Assembly (NCBI GenBank): GCA_017642935.1
Contig: JAEPOK010000001.1
Span: forward strand, 806,001-870,000
Source of the DNA: Hyphomicrobiales bacterium
GTDB lineage: Bacteria; Pseudomonadota; Alphaproteobacteria; Rhizobiales; MH13
DNA: 64,000 nt
Reading direction: 5' to 3'
Under the pieces are notes generated by a model. The model was not told where the DNA came from, ran no database searches, and was given only the letters and a program-made list of their open reading frames with translations. The translations under genes were made by a program, and so were the position numbers. Below are positions 46,438 to 58,388 of this stretch, one piece after another. Each line of letters begins with the position of its first letter. The first letter of the stretch is position 1.

Positions 46438-46908
46438 ATGTCACGTCGTCACGCAGCCGAAAAGCGCGTCGTCAACCCTGATCCCAAGTTCGGTGATCTG
46501 GTTGTCTCCAAATTCATGAACGCCATCATGATTGATGGCAAAAAATCTGCCGCTGAGCGCATTGTTTATGGTGCCTTCGACACCATCGAAACACGCACCG
46601 GTCAGAACCCGTTGGAAGTGTTCCATCAGGCTCTGGGCAACGTGTCTCCATCGGTTGAGGTTCGTTCACGCCGTGTTGGTGGTGCAACCTACCAGGTGCC
46701 GGTTGAAGTGCGCACCGAGCGTCGCCAGGCACTGGCCATCCGTTGGCTGATCGCCGCCGCACGTGGACGCAATGAAAACACCATGGTCGATCGCCTGTCG
46801 GGTGAAATGCTGGACGCTTCCAGCAACCGCGGCACCGCCGTGAAAAAGCGCGAAGACACGCACCGGATGGCCGATGCCAACCGCGCGTTCTCGCACTATC
46901 GCTGGTAA
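46438..46908 (+). CDS. rpsG: 30S ribosomal protein S7
   Basis: The 156-residue protein matches bacterial S7: [40 protein letters not shown], and the [17 protein letters not shown] end. S7 nucleates assembly of the 30S head and contacts E-site tRNA. It is 12 bases after rpsL. Confidence 0.98.
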   Translation: MSRRHAAEKRVVNPDPKFGDLVVSKFMNAIMIDGKKSAAERIVYGAFDTIETRTGQNPLEVFHQALGNVSPSVEVRSRRVGGATYQVPVEVRTERRQALAIRWLIAAARGRNENTMVDRLSGEMLDASSNRGTAVKKREDTHRMADANRAFSHYRW

Positions 46909-46944
46909 TTTTGAACCGTTTGGTTCGCTAAGGAGCATCCCCCC

Positions 46945-49035
46945 ATGGCACGCGACTACGTCATTGAGGACTATCGCAATTTCGGCATCATGGCTCACAT
47001 TGATGCTGGCAAGACGACGACGACCGAGCGCATCCTGTATTACACAGGCAAGTCGCACAAAATCGGCGAAGTGCATGATGGCGCTGCCACCATGGACTGG
47101 ATGGAACAGGAACAAGAGCGCGGCATCACGATCACGTCCGCTGCGACCACCACGTTCTGGGAAGGCCGTGACGGCAAGAAGCGTCGCTTCAACATCATTG
47201 ATACGCCAGGCCACGTTGACTTCACCATTGAAGTTGAGCGTTCGCTGCGCGTGCTCGATGGCGCGATTGCACTCCTGGACGCCAATGCCGGCGTCGAACC
47301 GCAGACCGAAACCGTGTGGCGCCAGGCTGACAAGTACCACGTGCCGCGTATGATCTTCGTCAACAAGATGGACAAGATCGGTGCTGATTTCTATCGCTCC
47401 GTCGAGATGATCGAAGAGCGCCTGGGCGCAACACCTGCCGTCGTTCAACTGCCGATCGGTTCCGAGAACGAGTTCGCCGGTGTCGTTGATCTCATCGAGA
47501 TGAAGGCGTTGGTTTGGAAGTCTGAAAACCTTGGCGCTGAGTGGGATGTCGTTGACATCCCGGCTGATTTGCAAGAGCGCGCCGAAGAGTTCCGCGAGAA
47601 ACTCATCGAGACCGTCGTGGAAGTCGATGATGAAGCCATGGACGCCTATCTTGAAGGCACCATGCCGGACAACGACACCATTCGTCGCTTGATCCGCAAG
47701 GGTACGTGTAACGTTGATTTCTTCCCTGTGTTCTGTGGCTCTGCTTTTAAGAACAAGGGCGTCCAGCCGCTGCTCGATGCTGTGGTTGATTATTTGCCTA
47801 GCCCGGTCGACATCCCCGCCATCAAAGGTATCGATGTGAAGACCGAAGCTGAGGCGGACCGCAAAGCATCTGATGATGAGCCGCTTTCGCTTCTGGCGTT
47901 CAAGATCATGAACGACCCGTTTGTTGGCTCGCTAACCTTCTGCCGCATCTATTCGGGCGTGCTGGAGCAGGGTTCGACGCTGCTGAACTCGGTGAAAGAC
48001 AGGAAAGAGCGTGTTGGCCGTATGATGCTGATGCACTCCAACAGCCGTGAAGACATCAAGATCGCCTATGCGGGCGACATTGTTGCCATCGCTGGCCTGA
48101 AGGAAACAACAACGGGTGACACGCTGTGTGATCCGCAAAGCGCTGTTATTCTTGAGCGTATGGAATTCCCTGAGCCGGTCATCGAGATCGCAATCGAGCC
48201 TAAAACCAAGGCTGATCAGGAGAAGATGTCCATCGCTCTTAACCGTCTGGCGGCTGAAGATCCTTCTTTCCGCGTGAAGGTCGACCATGAATCAGGTCAG
48301 ACCATCATTGCCGGTATGGGCGAGTTGCACCTCGACATTCTGGTTGATCGCATGAAGCGTGAGTTCAAGGTTGAGGCCAATATCGGCCAGCCGCAGGTGG
48401 CCTATCGCGAAACCATCACCAAGACCGCTGATGTGGACTACACCCACAAGAAGCAGTCGGGTGGTTCGGGTCAGTTTGCCCGCGTGAAGATCACAATCGA
48501 GCCGGGCGAGGCCAATTCCGGTTACGTGTTCACCGACACAGTGGTCGGCGGCAATGTGCCCAAGGAATACATCCCAGGCGTTGAAAAGGGCATTGGCTCG
48601 GTCATGTCTTCGGGTCCGATTGCCGGCTTTCCTATGCTCGACATCACTGCCACGCTGACCGATGGCGCCTACCACGATGTGGACTCCTCGGTTCTTGCCT
48701 TTGAGATCGCTGGTCGTGCCGCGTTCCGCGAAGCTGTTCAAAAGGCTGGCCCAAAACTGCTTGAGCCGGTGATGAAGGTCGAGGTCGTAACCCCGGATGA
48801 GTATGCCGGATCGGTGATGGGCGATCTCAACTCTCGCCGTGGTCAGATCCAGGGCACCGAGACCCGTGGTGTTGCCACGGTGATCAACGCCTTCGTGCCG
48901 CTGGCCAACATGTTTGGCTATGTGTCAGCGCTGCGATCCTCCACGCAGGGCCGCGCGCAGTACACCATGCAGTTTGATCATTATGAGCAGGTTCCGCAAG
49001 CAATCGCGGAAGAAGTTAAGTCCAAATACGCTTAA
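46945..49035 (+). CDS. fusA: Elongation factor G
   Basis: The 696-residue translocase has GTPase motifs [17 protein letters not shown] and NKMD, followed by domains II-V, including the switch-adjacent [12 protein letters not shown] and the domain [16 protein letters not shown] loop. It drives tRNA-mRNA translocation on the ribosome. ATG 46945 follows AAGGAGCATCCCCCC. Confidence 0.98.
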   Translation: MARDYVIEDYRNFGIMAHIDAGKTTTTERILYYTGKSHKIGEVHDGAATMDWMEQEQERGITITSAATTTFWEGRDGKKRRFNIIDTPGHVDFTIEVERSLRVLDGAIALLDANAGVEPQTETVWRQADKYHVPRMIFVNKMDKIGADFYRSVEMIEERLGATPAVVQLPIGSENEFAGVVDLIEMKALVWKSENLGAEWDVVDIPADLQERAEEFREKLIETVVEVDDEAMDAYLEGTMPDNDTIRRLIRKGTCNVDFFPVFCGSAFKNKGVQPLLDAVVDYLPSPVDIPAIKGIDVKTEAEADRKASDDEPLSLLAFKIMNDPFVGSLTFCRIYSGVLEQGSTLLNSVKDRKERVGRMMLMHSNSREDIKIAYAGDIVAIAGLKETTTGDTLCDPQSAVILERMEFPEPVIEIAIEPKTKADQEKMSIALNRLAAEDPSFRVKVDHESGQTIIAGMGELHLDILVDRMKREFKVEANIGQPQVAYRETITKTADVDYTHKKQSGGSGQFARVKITIEPGEANSGYVFTDTVVGGNVPKEYIPGVEKGIGSVMSSGPIAGFPMLDITATLTDGAYHDVDSSVLAFEIAGRAAFREAVQKAGPKLLEPVMKVEVVTPDEYAGSVMGDLNSRRGQIQGTETRGVATVINAFVPLANMFGYVSALRSSTQGRAQYTMQFDHYEQVPQAIAEEVKSKYA

Positions 49036-49098
49036 CCCAAGCGTTCTTGCGACCCCCAAGATTAACACGACGTCAGTCGAGATTACGGAGAGCCTAAG

Positions 49099-50274
49099 AT
49101 GGCGAAAGAGAAGTTTGAGCGTAACAAGCCGCATGTGAATGTTGGCACGATTGGTCATGTTGACCATGGCAAGACGACGTTGACGGCGGCGATCACGAAG
49201 TATTTTGGCGATTTCAAAGCCTATGATGAGATCGATGGTGCGCCTGAAGAGCGCGCGCGCGGTATCACCATTTCGACCGCTCACGTTGAGTATGAGACGG
49301 ACAACCGTCACTACGCCCATGTCGACTGCCCAGGCCATGCTGACTATGTGAAGAACATGATCACCGGTGCTGCGCAGATGGATGGCGCGATCCTGGTGTG
49401 CTCGGCTGCCGATGGCCCGATGCCGCAGACCCGCGAGCACATTCTGCTGGCCCGTCAGGTCGGTGTGCCGGCGCTTGTCGTGTTCATGAACAAGGTTGAC
49501 CAGGTCGACGATGAAGAGCTGCTTGAGCTCGTCGAAATGGAAATCCGTGAGCTGCTCTCGTCCTACGACTTCCCGGGCGATGATATCCCCATCATTGCCG
49601 GTTCGGCTCTGGCCGCTCTGGAAGGCAAGACGCCTGAGATCGGTGAGACCAAGATCCGCGAACTGATGGAGCAGGTAGACAGCTACATCCCACAACCTGA
49701 GCGTCCGGTGGACCAGCCGTTCCTGATGCCGATCGAAGATGTGTTTTCGATCTCCGGCCGCGGTACGGTTGTGACCGGTCGTGTGGAGCGCGGTGTGGTG
49801 AATGTGGGCGACGAGATCGAAATCGTCGGCATCCGCGACACCCAGAAGACGACCTGCACGGGCGTTGAGATGTTCCGTAAGCTGCTTGATCGCGGTGAAG
49901 CGGGTGACAATATCGGTGCGCTGCTGCGCGGTGTCGGCCGTGAAGATGTTGAGCGTGGCCAGATCCTCTGCAAGCCGGGTTCGGTGACGCCGCACACCAA
50001 GTTTGTGGCTGAGGCTTACATCCTGACGAAGGAAGAGGGTGGCCGTCACACGCCGTTCTTCACCAACTACCGTCCGCAGTTCTACTTCCGCACGACCGAT
50101 GTGACCGGCATCGTGACGCTGAAGGAAGGCACCGAGATGGTGATGCCGGGCGACAATGTTGAGATCAATGTTGATCTGATCGTGCCGATTGCGATGGAAG
50201 AGAAGCTGCGCTTCGCTATCCGCGAAGGCGGCCGCACCGTCGGCGCAGGCGTCGTCTCAAAAATCGTCGAGTAG
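49099..50274 (+). CDS. tuf: Elongation factor Tu
   Basis: The 391-residue GTPase has [17 protein letters not shown] and NKVD, plus domain II and III signatures such as [13 protein letters not shown] and [20 protein letters not shown]. It delivers aminoacyl-tRNA to the ribosome. Only this copy is in the window; many alphaproteobacteria have a second one near secE, which is absent here. Confidence 0.98.
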   Translation: MAKEKFERNKPHVNVGTIGHVDHGKTTLTAAITKYFGDFKAYDEIDGAPEERARGITISTAHVEYETDNRHYAHVDCPGHADYVKNMITGAAQMDGAILVCSAADGPMPQTREHILLARQVGVPALVVFMNKVDQVDDEELLELVEMEIRELLSSYDFPGDDIPIIAGSALAALEGKTPEIGETKIRELMEQVDSYIPQPERPVDQPFLMPIEDVFSISGRGTVVTGRVERGVVNVGDEIEIVGIRDTQKTTCTGVEMFRKLLDRGEAGDNIGALLRGVGREDVERGQILCKPGSVTPHTKFVAEAYILTKEEGGRHTPFFTNYRPQFYFRTTDVTGIVTLKEGTEMVMPGDNVEINVDLIVPIAMEEKLRFAIREGGRTVGAGVVSKIVE

Positions 50275-50284
50275 ACAGACTTAT

Positions 50285-50321
50285 AGCGCGCGGTGCGCCA
50301 CATGGTGGCCGCGCGCTTTTT
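50285..50321 (+). terminator. Intrinsic terminator after tuf
   Basis: AGCGCGCGG (50285-50293) pairs with CCGCGCGCT (50309-50317) and the loop contains a CCAC/GTGG stem. A run of five T follows. It separates the rpsL-tuf operon from the S10 operon, whose first gene starts about 60 bases later. Some read-through is likely. Confidence 0.88.
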
Positions 50322-50382
50322 CGTTCCCTCGTGAGGCTCCAAGGGTGGGGCGTCACACAGAAGATAGGCAGAAGGTTCGGCC

Positions 50383-50697
50383 ATGAACGGACAGAACATT
50401 CGAATTCGGTTGAAAGCGTTCGACCATCGTGTCCTCGACACGTCGACCGTTGAAATCGTTTCGACCGCCAAGCGGACGGGTGCGCAGGTGCGCGGTCCCA
50501 TCCCGTTGCCGACGCGGATTGAAAAATTCACGGTCAACCGCTCGCCGCACATCGACAAGAAGAGCCGCGAGCAGTTCGAGATCCGCACGCATAAGCGGCT
50601 TTTGGACATCATCGACCCGACGCCACAAACAGTGGACGCGCTGATGAAGCTCGATTTGTCCGCTGGCGTGGATGTGGAAATCAAGCTGGGCGGCTAA
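50383..50697 (+). CDS. rpsJ: 30S ribosomal protein S10
   Basis: The 104-residue protein has [21 protein letters not shown] and [35 protein letters not shown], the S10 core. S10 is in the 30S head and is also NusE in transcription antitermination. It opens the S10 operon. Confidence 0.98.
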   Translation: MNGQNIRIRLKAFDHRVLDTSTVEIVSTAKRTGAQVRGPIPLPTRIEKFTVNRSPHIDKKSREQFEIRTHKRLLDIIDPTPQTVDALMKLDLSAGVDVEIKLGG

Positions 50698-50752
50698 AGC
50701 CGTCAGCTTTCAAGAAACAAGCGTTTGAAACGCGATTAGAAGGACGAGACCC

Positions 50753-51472
50753 ATGCGGTCAGGACTTATCGCACAGAAGGTGGGCATGACCCGCATCTTC
50801 GCCGAGGACGGGCGTCATATCCCCGTGACGGTTTTGAAGATCGACAATTGCCAGGTGGTTGGCCACCGCACCATGGAAAAGAATGGCTACACGGCCATGC
50901 AGCTGGGTTGCGGCCTGGCGAAGGTGAAGAACACGACCAAAGCTGAGCGCGGCGCATTTGCCAAAGCAAATGTCGAGCCGAAGCGCAAAGTCGTCGAGTT
51001 CCGCGTGTCAGAAGACAATTTGGTTGATGTCGGTGCTGAGTTCACCGCCGATCATTTTGTTCCTGGCCAATATGTGGACGTGTCCGGCACGTCGATCGGT
51101 AAAGGGTTTGCCGGTGCGATGAAGCGGCACAATTTCGGCGGCCTTCGCGCATCGCACGGCGTGTCGATTTCGCACCGTGCGCATGGTTCTACCGGTCAGT
51201 GTCAGGATCCCGGCAAAGTCTTCAAAGGCAAGAAGATGGCCGGCCAGATGGGCAATGAGCGCGTGACCACGCAGAACTTGAAAGTGGTCAAGACTGACGT
51301 CGAGCGCGGCCTGATCATGGTTGAAGGCTCGGTGCCTGGCGCCAAGGGCGGCTGGATCATGGTGCGTGACGCCGTGAAAAAGTCTCTGCCTGGCGACGTG
51401 CCAACTCCAGGTGCCTTCCGCGCACCGGCTGGCGCTGCAACGGAAACTGCGCAAGTTGAGGAGGCCGTCTAA
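50753..51472 (+). CDS. rplC: 50S ribosomal protein L3
   Basis: The 239-residue protein has the L3 core ([19 protein letters not shown], then the central loop [46 protein letters not shown]). It extends to the peptidyl-transferase centre and starts 50S assembly. The Ala-rich C-terminal tail is lineage-typical. Its stop overlaps the rplD start by one base. Confidence 0.98.
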   Translation: MRSGLIAQKVGMTRIFAEDGRHIPVTVLKIDNCQVVGHRTMEKNGYTAMQLGCGLAKVKNTTKAERGAFAKANVEPKRKVVEFRVSEDNLVDVGAEFTADHFVPGQYVDVSGTSIGKGFAGAMKRHNFGGLRASHGVSISHRAHGSTGQCQDPGKVFKGKKMAGQMGNERVTTQNLKVVKTDVERGLIMVEGSVPGAKGGWIMVRDAVKKSLPGDVPTPGAFRAPAGAATETAQVEEAV

Positions 51473-52092
51473 TGGATATCAAGGTCACCAAACTTGACGG
51501 TAAGGCTGCCGGTAAGGTCGCAGTGTCTGATGAGGTGTTCGGTCTTGAGCCGCGTGCCGATCTGCTGCAGCGCATGGTTCGCTATCAACTCGCCAAGCGC
51601 CAGACCGGCAACCACAAGACCAAGCAGCGTGCCGAGATCAATCGCACGGGCGCAAAATTCGGCAAGCAGAAGGGTGGCGGGCGTGCTCGTCACGGTTCGC
51701 GCCGCGTTGGTTCGTTCGTTGGTGGTGGTAAGGCGCACGGTCCCGTCGTTCGCTCGCACGCCCATGATCTCCCCAAGAAGGTTCGCGCTTTGGCCCTTCG
51801 TCATGCGCTTTCGTCGAAAGCTCAGACTGAGAACCTGATCGTGGTTGAAAGCTTTGCCGATGTGGAAGCCAAGACCAAAGTGGTCGCTGGCGTTCTCGGT
51901 GAGCGCGGCCTGACCAATGCGCTGTTCATTGATGGTGCTTCGGTGAATGACAATTTCGCCAAAGCTGCCCGCAACCTTCCCAATGTGGATGTGCTGCCGG
52001 TGCAGGGCATCAACGTCTACGATATTCTGCGTCGTAACACGCTGGTCCTTTCCAAGGATGCGGTCGATGCGCTGGAGGCGCGCTTCAAATGA
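51472..52092 (+). CDS. rplD: 50S ribosomal protein L4
   Basis: The 206-residue protein has the exit-tunnel loop sequence [14 protein letters not shown]-like region ([28 protein letters not shown]). In E. coli L4 also represses the S10 operon. It overlaps rplC by one base and rplW by four. Confidence 0.98.
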   Translation: MDIKVTKLDGKAAGKVAVSDEVFGLEPRADLLQRMVRYQLAKRQTGNHKTKQRAEINRTGAKFGKQKGGGRARHGSRRVGSFVGGGKAHGPVVRSHAHDLPKKVRALALRHALSSKAQTENLIVVESFADVEAKTKVVAGVLGERGLTNALFIDGASVNDNFAKAARNLPNVDVLPVQGINVYDILRRNTLVLSKDAVDALEARFK

Positions 52093-52385
52093 GCTCGAAC
52101 CCAAAACTCTATGACGTGATCGTCTCACCGGTGATCACTGAGAAATCGACCATGGCGTCGGAAAACGGTCAGGTGATGTTCAATGTGTCGCCGACCGCCA
52201 CCAAACCTCAGATCAAACAGGCTGTGGAAGCTCTGTTTTCGGTCAAAGTGAAGGCTGTGAACACGCTGGTCCGCAAGGGCAAGGAAAAGCGCTTTCGCGG
52301 CATGATTGGTCGCCAGTCCGACGTCAAAAAGGCGATCGTGACGCTCGAAGATGGCCAGTCCATCGACGTGACGACCGGTCTTTAA
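52089..52385 (+). CDS. rplW: 50S ribosomal protein L23
   Basis: The 98-residue protein has [24 protein letters not shown] and the [18 protein letters not shown] loop. L23 lies at the tunnel exit and docks trigger factor and signal recognition particle. It starts inside the end of rplD. Confidence 0.98.
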   Translation: MSSNPKLYDVIVSPVITEKSTMASENGQVMFNVSPTATKPQIKQAVEALFSVKVKAVNTLVRKGKEKRFRGMIGRQSDVKKAIVTLEDGQSIDVTTGL

Positions 52386-52407
52386 GGCGAAGTAAGGATT
52401 TAGAACA

Positions 52408-53247
52408 ATGGCATTGAAGACATTCAATCCGACATCGCCGGGACGCCGCCAGTTGGTTGCCGTCGACCGTTCGGCCCTGCACAAGGGCAAGCCGGTCAAG
52501 CAGCTTACCGAAGGTCTGTCGTCGAAGGGCGGTCGCAACAACACCGGTCGCATCACGGTGCGTCGTCGTGGTGGCGGCGTGAAGCGCACCTACCGCATCA
52601 TCGATTTCAAGCGTCGCGAGAAGCTGGGTGTTTTCGGTACGGTCGAACGTCTTGAGTACGATCCCAACCGCACGGCGTTTATTGCACTGGTTACCTACGA
52701 TGATGGCGATCAGGCCTACATCCTGGCGCCGCAGCGTTTGGCCGAAGGCGACAAGGTCGTTTCCGACACCAAGGCCGATGTTAAGCCGGGCAACGCCATG
52801 CCGCTTGCGTCTATGCCGGTCGGTACGATCATCCACAATGTGGAGCTGAAGATCGGAAAGGGCGGTCAGATCGCACGCTCAGCTGGCGCCTATGCTCAGC
52901 TGGTTGGTCGCGACGGCGCCTATGCCATTGTGCGTCTGCAATCAGGTGAACAGCGTCTCATTCATGGCCAGTGCTTTGCATCGGTCGGTGCGGTTTCCAA
53001 TCCCGACCATATGAACACCAATCTCGGCAAAGCCGGTCGCGCCCGTTGGCTCGGTCGTCGCCCGTCGGTTCGTGGTGTGGTTATGAACCCGGTCGATCAC
53101 CCCCATGGTGGTGGTGAAGGTCGGACTTCAGGTGGCCGTCACCCTGTGACGCCGTGGGGTAAGCCAACCAAAGGTAAGCGGACCCGCTCGAACAAAGCGA
53201 CCGACAAATTCATCATTCGCTCGCGCCATCAGCGCAAGAAGAAGTAA
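52408..53247 (+). CDS. rplB: 50S ribosomal protein L2
   Basis: The 279-residue protein shows [23 protein letters not shown], and the C-terminal [34 protein letters not shown] with the conserved histidine near the peptidyl-transferase centre. L2 is needed for subunit joining and activity. Confidence 0.98.
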   Translation: MALKTFNPTSPGRRQLVAVDRSALHKGKPVKQLTEGLSSKGGRNNTGRITVRRRGGGVKRTYRIIDFKRREKLGVFGTVERLEYDPNRTAFIALVTYDDGDQAYILAPQRLAEGDKVVSDTKADVKPGNAMPLASMPVGTIIHNVELKIGKGGQIARSAGAYAQLVGRDGAYAIVRLQSGEQRLIHGQCFASVGAVSNPDHMNTNLGKAGRARWLGRRPSVRGVVMNPVDHPHGGGEGRTSGGRHPVTPWGKPTKGKRTRSNKATDKFIIRSRHQRKKK

Positions 53248-53257
53248 CGGAGCTCCC

Positions 53258-53536
53258 ATGTCACGTTCGGTATGGAAAGGCCCGTTTATCGACGGGTACA
53301 TTTTAAAGAAGGCCGATAAGGCGCGCGAAAGCGGTCGCAACGATGTGATCAAGATCTGGTCGCGCCGCTCGACCATCTTGCCGCAGTTCGTCGGTCTGAC
53401 CTTTGGCGTCTACAACGGCCAGAAGCACATTCCGGTTTCGATCTCGGAAGACATGATCGGCCACAAGTTCGGCGAGTTCGCGCCCACGCGCACCTATTAC
53501 GGCCACGCCGCCGACAAGAAGGCAAAGAGGAAGTAA
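53258..53536 (+). CDS. rpsS: 30S ribosomal protein S19
   Basis: The 92-residue protein has [16 protein letters not shown] and the [27 protein letters not shown] core through [10 protein letters not shown]19 pairs with S13 in the 30S head. It lies ten bases after rplB and one base before rplV. Confidence 0.98.
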   Translation: MSRSVWKGPFIDGYILKKADKARESGRNDVIKIWSRRSTILPQFVGLTFGVYNGQKHIPVSISEDMIGHKFGEFAPTRTYYGHAADKKAKRK

Positions 53537-53537
53537 G

Positions 53538-53918
53538 ATGGGCAAAGCATCGCGTGAACGCTCGCTTGCTGACAATGAAGCACAGGCGGTTGTCCGTCGT
53601 CTTCGCATCAGCCCGCAGAAGCTGAACTTGGTCGCTGCGATGATCCGCGGCAAGAAGGTCGATAAGGCGCTGGCCGATCTGACCTTCTCGCGCAAGCGCA
53701 TCGCTGTGGACGTGAAAAAGGCGCTGGAATCGGCCATCGCCAATGCGGAAAACAATCATGATCTGGACGTCGACAATCTTGTCGTTGCCCAGGCGTTCGT
53801 CGGCAAGGCGCTGGTGATGAAACGCTGGCAGCCGCGTGCGCGCGGTCGCGTCGGTCGGATTCAGAAGCCGTTTTCGAACCTGACGATCGTTGTTCGCGAA
53901 GTTGAGGAGGCCGCTTAA
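53538..53918 (+). CDS. rplV: 50S ribosomal protein L22
   Basis: The 126-residue protein has [31 protein letters not shown] and the tunnel hairpin region [26 protein letters not shown]22 lines the exit tunnel, where macrolide-affecting changes occur. Its stop overlaps the rpsC start by one base. Confidence 0.98.
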   Translation: MGKASRERSLADNEAQAVVRRLRISPQKLNLVAAMIRGKKVDKALADLTFSRKRIAVDVKKALESAIANAENNHDLDVDNLVVAQAFVGKALVMKRWQPRARGRVGRIQKPFSNLTIVVREVEEAA

Positions 53919-54655
53919 TGGGCCAGAAAGTCATCCCCACAGGCTTGCGCCTGGGCATCAACCAGACGTGGAACTCGCGTTGGTTTGCTGACAACGATTA
54001 CGCCAAGCTGCTGCATGAAGATCTGAAGATCCGCAAGTTCATCACTGAGAAGCTGCCGACCTTCGTGAAAAGCGACGGTGGCCGCAACAAGGGTGGTGCT
54101 GATCCGGCGATCTCAAAGATTGTCATCGAGCGTCCTTTGAAGAAATGCCGGATTTCGATCCACACGGCCCGTCCAGGTTTCATCATCGGGCCAAAAGGCG
54201 ACAACATCGAGAAATTGCGCCGCGCAATTTCGAAGATGACCGACAGCGAAGTGCATCTCAACATTGTTGAAGTGCGCAAGCCTGACACTGACGCAACACT
54301 GGTTGCTCAGTCTATTGCTTCGCAGCTGGAGCGTCGCGTTGCTTTCCGCCGTGCCATGAAGCGCGCCGTGCAGAACGCCATGAAAGCTGGCGCTCTTGGT
54401 ATCCGGATCAACTCCGGTGGTCGTCTTGGTGGCGCTGAGATTGCGCGTGTCGAGTGGTACCGCGAAGGCCAGGTGCCGCTGCACACGCTGCGCGCCGATG
54501 TCGATTATGGCACCGCTGAAGCCAAGACCGCTTACGGGATCATTGGCATCAAGGTTTGGATCTACAAAGGCGAGATCATGGAACATGATCCGCTTGCGTC
54601 AGAACGCCGTGCTTTGGAAGCCTCCGGTGGTGGTGGCGGGCGTCGCCGCGACTAG
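53918..54655 (+). CDS. rpsC: 30S ribosomal protein S3
   Basis: The 245-residue protein has the KH domain ([26 protein letters not shown]) and [37 protein letters not shown]3 forms part of the mRNA entry helicase. A Gly/Arg-rich tail ends the chain. Confidence 0.98.
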   Translation: MGQKVIPTGLRLGINQTWNSRWFADNDYAKLLHEDLKIRKFITEKLPTFVKSDGGRNKGGADPAISKIVIERPLKKCRISIHTARPGFIIGPKGDNIEKLRRAISKMTDSEVHLNIVEVRKPDTDATLVAQSIASQLERRVAFRRAMKRAVQNAMKAGALGIRINSGGRLGGAEIARVEWYREGQVPLHTLRADVDYGTAEAKTAYGIIGIKVWIYKGEIMEHDPLASERRALEASGGGGGRRRD

Positions 54656-54664
54656 GGCGCAAAG

Positions 54665-54749
54665 AGTTCGCTCGGCCGACCGAACTTGGCGGCTGAGCTT
54701 GCATGACCAGAAATTTGAGGATGTGCCTTGCGTCCGTGGCTTCCACGGA
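54665..54749 (+). other. Hairpins in the rpsC-rplP spacer
   Basis: In this 124-base spacer AGTTCG (54665-54670) pairs with CGAACT (54681-54686), and TCCGTGG (54733-54739) pairs with CCACGGA (54743-54749) around CTT. No T-run follows either. Most bacteria have only a few bases at this junction. Confidence 0.45.
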
Positions 54750-54779
54750 GACCGGGCATGAGAAACAGGAACGAAGACG

Positions 54780-55193
54780 ATGCTTCAGCCGAAACGTACC
54801 AAGTTTCGCAAACAGCATAAGGGCCGCATCAAGGGCGCGGCGAAGGGCGGCACGACGCTGACCTTCGGTGCCTTTGGCCTGAAAGCTCAAGAGCCTGAGC
54901 GTGTGACTGCACGCCAGATCGAGGCCGCTCGCCGTGCCATGACGCGTCACATGAAGCGTGCTGGACGTGTTTGGATTCGCATCTTCCCCGATGTGCCGGT
55001 GACCAAGAAGCCGACCGAAGTGCGTATGGGTAAGGGTAAAGGCTCTGTGGAATACTGGGCCGCAAAAGTGAAGCCTGGCCGGATCATGTTCGAGATTGAT
55101 GGTGTGTCGGAAGATGTGGCGCGCGAGGCTCTTCGCCTTGCTGCGATGAAGCTTCCGGTGAAAACCCGTTTCGTTCAGCGTATCGGCGAATAG
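54780..55193 (+). CDS. rplP: 50S ribosomal protein L16
   Basis: The 137-residue protein has [19 protein letters not shown] at its start and the tRNA-site segment [34 protein letters not shown]16 supports A-site tRNA and late 50S assembly. Confidence 0.98.
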   Translation: MLQPKRTKFRKQHKGRIKGAAKGGTTLTFGAFGLKAQEPERVTARQIEAARRAMTRHMKRAGRVWIRIFPDVPVTKKPTEVRMGKGKGSVEYWAAKVKPGRIMFEIDGVSEDVAREALRLAAMKLPVKTRFVQRIGE

Positions 55194-55211
55194 CGGCAGG
55201 AGACCAGAGAG

Positions 55212-55415
55212 ATGAAAGCGCAAGACGCAGCCCTCATGACCCCTGACCAGCTTGTAGACGAGTTGGTGAAGCTGAAGAAAGAGCAGTTCAATCTGCGCTT
55301 CCAGCGCGCCACGGGTCAGCTTGAAAACACCGCGCGGTTTCGGCAGGTTCGCCGGTCCATCGCGCGTATCAACACTGTGCTGAACGCCAAGCGGCGCGAA
55401 GCGGCGAGCGCCTAA
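55212..55415 (+). CDS. rpmC: 50S ribosomal protein L29
   Basis: The 67-residue all-helical protein has [45 protein letters not shown], the L29 signature. It is found near the tunnel exit beside L23. Confidence 0.97.
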   Translation: MKAQDAALMTPDQLVDELVKLKKEQFNLRFQRATGQLENTARFRQVRRSIARINTVLNAKRREAASA

Positions 55416-55439
55416 GCGTTCGTCACGAGGAGAGACACT

Positions 55440-55700
55440 ATGCCAAAACGCGTTCTGCAAGGCACCGTGGTGAGCGATAAGACAGACAAGACGGTCACCG
55501 TGCTTGTCGAGCGTCGCTTCACACACCCGCTGCTGAAGAAGACCGTGCGTCGGACTAAGAAGTACCACGCGCACGATGCTGACAATGCCTTCAAGACCGG
55601 CGACATCGTTCTTATCGAAGAATGCCGTCCGCTCTCGAAGTCGAAGAATTTCATGGTTCTGGCCGATGAGTCGCGCGCGCTGATGGCGTCGCACGGTTAA
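55440..55700 (+). CDS. rpsQ: 30S ribosomal protein S17
   Basis: The 86-residue OB-fold protein has [41 protein letters not shown], the S17 core. It binds the 5' domain of 16S rRNA early in assembly and ends the S10 operon. Confidence 0.98.
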   Translation: MPKRVLQGTVVSDKTDKTVTVLVERRFTHPLLKKTVRRTKKYHAHDADNAFKTGDIVLIEECRPLSKSKNFMVLADESRALMASHG

Positions 55701-55735
55701 TCGCTCAGCTCTATTTGTAAGAAAGGCATACGGCC

Positions 55736-56104
55736 ATGATTCAGATGCAAACAAACCTCGACGTCGCCGATAATTCCGGCGCTCGCCGTGTTATGTGCAT
55801 CAAGGTCCTGGGCGGCTCCAAGCGTAAGTACGCTGGCGTGGGCGACATCATTGTCGTCTCCGTGAAGGAAGCCATCCCCCGGGGTCGGGTAAAAAAGGGT
55901 GATGTGATGAAGGCGGTCGTTGTACGCACCGCCAAGGACATCCGTCGTCCCGACGGTTCGGTTATCCGTTTTGATCGCAACGCTGCTGTTCTGGTGAACA
56001 ACAACAAAGAGCCGATCGGTACACGTATCTTTGGCCCGGTGCCGCGCGAGCTGCGCGCCAAGAGCCACATGAAGATCATCTCGCTTGCACCGGAGGTGCT
56101 GTAA
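55736..56104 (+). CDS. rplN: 50S ribosomal protein L14
   Basis: The 122-residue protein matches E. coli L14 in length and sequence ([65 protein letters not shown]). It forms an inter-subunit bridge. It is the first gene of the spc segment. Confidence 0.98.
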   Translation: MIQMQTNLDVADNSGARRVMCIKVLGGSKRKYAGVGDIIVVSVKEAIPRGRVKKGDVMKAVVVRTAKDIRRPDGSVIRFDRNAAVLVNNNKEPIGTRIFGPVPRELRAKSHMKIISLAPEVL

Positions 56105-56106
56105 CC

Positions 56107-56424
56107 ATGGCTGCTAAGATCAAAAAAGGCGACACCGTTGTTGTGCTCGCTGGCCGCGACAAGGGTCGCTCGGGCCAGGTCATGCAGGTGATGCCGCGCG
56201 AGAACCGCGCTTTGGTGCAGGGTGTGAACCTGGTGAAACGTCACCAGCGCCAGACCCCGAACTCCGAAGGTGGCATCATCACCAAGGAAGCGCCGATCCA
56301 GCTTTCGAACGTCGCTCTGCGCGACCCGAAAGATGGCAAGCCGACGCGCGTCCGTTTCCAGATTCAAGACGACGGCACCAAGGTGCGCGTCGCCAGCCGC
56401 TCGGGAGAAGCGATCGATGGCTGA
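56107..56424 (+). CDS. rplX: 50S ribosomal protein L24
   Basis: The 105-residue protein has a KOW motif ([37 protein letters not shown]). L24 initiates assembly at the tunnel exit. It overlaps the rplE start by eight bases. Confidence 0.98.
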   Translation: MAAKIKKGDTVVVLAGRDKGRSGQVMQVMPRENRALVQGVNLVKRHQRQTPNSEGGIITKEAPIQLSNVALRDPKDGKPTRVRFQIQDDGTKVRVASRSGEAIDG

Positions 56425-56971
56425 TTACACACCCCGCATGAAGTCGCTCTATGAGAGCGAGATCAAGGGCAAGCTGAAGGAAGAGTTTTCCTACGCGAAC
56501 CCGATGCAGATCCCTGCGCTGGATAAGATCGTGCTGAACATGGGCGTCGGCGAAGCTGTCGGTGATTCCAAGAAGGTGCGCACCGCTGCTGAGGACCTCA
56601 CAGCGATCGCCGGTCAAAAGGCTGTCGTCACGCATGCTCGCAAGTCGATTGCCGGCTTCAAAGTGCGTGAAGAGATGCCGCTCGGCGTGAAGGTGACGTT
56701 GCGCAAGACGCGCATGTACGAGTTTCTGGATCGCCTGGTGACGATCGCGCTTCCGCGCGTGCGTGACTTCCGCGGCCTGAACCCGAAAAGCTTCGATGGC
56801 AACGGCAATTACGCCATGGGCATCAAAGAGCACATCGTGTTCCCCGAGATCGACTATGACAAGGTTGATCAGGTTTGGGGTTTCGACGTGATCGTTTGCA
56901 CCACGGCGGACAATGACGATGAAGCGCGAGCCCTGCTCAAGCACTTCAATTTCCCGTTCCGTACGAACTGA
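56417..56971 (+). CDS. rplE: 50S ribosomal protein L5
   Basis: From ATG 56417 the protein has 184 residues, with [35 protein letters not shown] and the [35 protein letters not shown] signature. L5 binds 5S rRNA and contacts P-site tRNA. The frame is open upstream from 56270, but that part mirrors rplX. Confidence 0.98.
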   Translation: MADYTPRMKSLYESEIKGKLKEEFSYANPMQIPALDKIVLNMGVGEAVGDSKKVRTAAEDLTAIAGQKAVVTHARKSIAGFKVREEMPLGVKVTLRKTRMYEFLDRLVTIALPRVRDFRGLNPKSFDGNGNYAMGIKEHIVFPEIDYDKVDQVWGFDVIVCTTADNDDEARALLKHFNFPFRTN

Positions 56972-56997
56972 CGCGTTTTTCAAAGGATAGATGACAG

Positions 56998-57303
56998 ATG
57001 GCTAAGAAAAGCGCCGTTGAAAAGAACAACCGCCGCCGCAAATTGGTCGACCAGTATGCTGCTCGGCGCGCTGAATTGAACGCAATCGTTCACGACAAGA
57101 GTGCAAGCCCGGAAGAGCGCTTCAATGCGACGATGAAGCTGGCGCAGTTGCCGCGTTCATCGTCGAAGACGCGCATTCGCAACCGCTGCAACGTAACCGG
57201 CCGCCCGCGCGCTTACTATCGTAAGCTGGGTATGTCGCGTATCGCGCTGCGTGAGTTGGGCCTTCGGGGCGATGTCCCCGGCCTCGTGAAATCAAGCTGG
57301 TAG
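56998..57303 (+). CDS. rpsN: 30S ribosomal protein S14
   Basis: The 101-residue protein is the long, zinc-free form: there is no CxxC pair, and the core reads [42 protein letters not shown]14 is in the 30S head. Confidence 0.97.
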   Translation: MAKKSAVEKNNRRRKLVDQYAARRAELNAIVHDKSASPEERFNATMKLAQLPRSSSKTRIRNRCNVTGRPRAYYRKLGMSRIALRELGLRGDVPGLVKSSW

Positions 57304-57317
57304 GAGGATCTTCAACG

Positions 57318-57716
57318 ATGGCGATGACAGATCCGATTGGTGATATGCTGACGCGCATTCGTAATGCGCAGATGCGGAACAAAACAAGCGTTATTGCGCC
57401 AGCTTCCAAGCTGCGCGAGCGCGTTCTGCAGGTTTTGGCGGACGAAGGTTACATTCGCGGCTATTCGCGGACAGAGCTTGGTGACGGCAAATCCGAAATC
57501 AGCATTGAGCTGAAATATTTCGATGGTGCGCCGGTGATCCGCCGCATCGAGCGCGTGTCCAAGCCGGGCCGCCGCGTTTACGCTTCTGTGCGCAACATTC
57601 CGACCGTTAACAACGGGCTGGGTGTTTCGATCCTGTCGACGCCGAAGGGCGTGATGGCGGATCATCAGGCACGCGAAGAAAATGTTGGTGGCGAGGTTTT
57701 GTGCCAGGTCTTCTAA
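57318..57716 (+). CDS. rpsH: 30S ribosomal protein S8
   Basis: The 132-residue protein has [27 protein letters not shown] and the C-terminal [27 protein letters not shown]8 organises the 16S central domain; in E. coli it represses the spc operon. GGAGG at 57303-57307 supports ATG 57318. Confidence 0.98.
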   Translation: MAMTDPIGDMLTRIRNAQMRNKTSVIAPASKLRERVLQVLADEGYIRGYSRTELGDGKSEISIELKYFDGAPVIRRIERVSKPGRRVYASVRNIPTVNNGLGVSILSTPKGVMADHQAREENVGGEVLCQVF

Positions 57717-57772
57717 GCAGGTCCATCAAGGATTTGGCTTAGGGAAACCGGCCCAAGAAAAGGAAGAGATTG

Positions 57773-58306
57773 ATGTCTCGTATCGGTAAGAAACCGGTCG
57801 CGCTGCCAAGTGGCGTCACGGCCAACATCGACGGTCAGACCGTCTCGGTCAAAGGCCCGAAAGGCGAGTTGGCTGTCACGGTGGTTTCGGAGTGCGACGT
57901 TGCTCTGGGCGACGACGGTATCGAAGTCAGCCCGCGCGGCCAGGACAAGCGTTCACGCTCCATGTGGGGCATGTCGCGCACGCTGGTGAACAACATCGTG
58001 GTCGGCGTCTCGGAAGGCTTTGAGAAGAAGCTGGAACTGAACGGCGTTGGTTACCGCGCCCAGGCGCAGGGATCGAAACTGACCCTGGCGCTCGGCTATT
58101 CCAACGATGTGATCTACGATTTGCCGGACGGCGTGTCCGTGGCTGTGCCAAAACCGACTGAGATCGTGCTGTCGGGTATCGACAAGCAGCGCGTCGGCCA
58201 GGCGGCAGCGGAAATCCGCAAGTTCCGTCCGCCCGAGCCCTACAAAGGCAAAGGCATAAAATATGCGGAGGAGTACATTTTCCGCAAAGAAGGCAAGAAC
58301 AAGTAA
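57773..58306 (+). CDS. rplF: 50S ribosomal protein L6
   Basis: The 177-residue protein starts at ATG 57773 after GGAAGAG. It has [25 protein letters not shown] and the [17 protein letters not shown] end, the L6 signature. L6 is near the factor-binding site of the 50S subunit. Confidence 0.98.
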   Translation: MSRIGKKPVALPSGVTANIDGQTVSVKGPKGELAVTVVSECDVALGDDGIEVSPRGQDKRSRSMWGMSRTLVNNIVVGVSEGFEKKLELNGVGYRAQAQGSKLTLALGYSNDVIYDLPDGVSVAVPKPTEIVLSGIDKQRVGQAAAEIRKFRPPEPYKGKGIKYAEEYIFRKEGKNK

Positions 58307-58388
58307 GGCATTTGGGTTGCCGCTTTTGGCCGTCCCAAACTGCTTGGGAGACGTCCGTGCGGTGCTCCACTTCTAAAAGGCAGAAACA

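Noticed and set aside
53000-56000. CRISPR array or tandem repeat in the ribosomal region
   Set aside because: Repeated short words come from Lys/Arg/Gly codon runs in ribosomal proteins; there is no regular repeat-spacer pattern.
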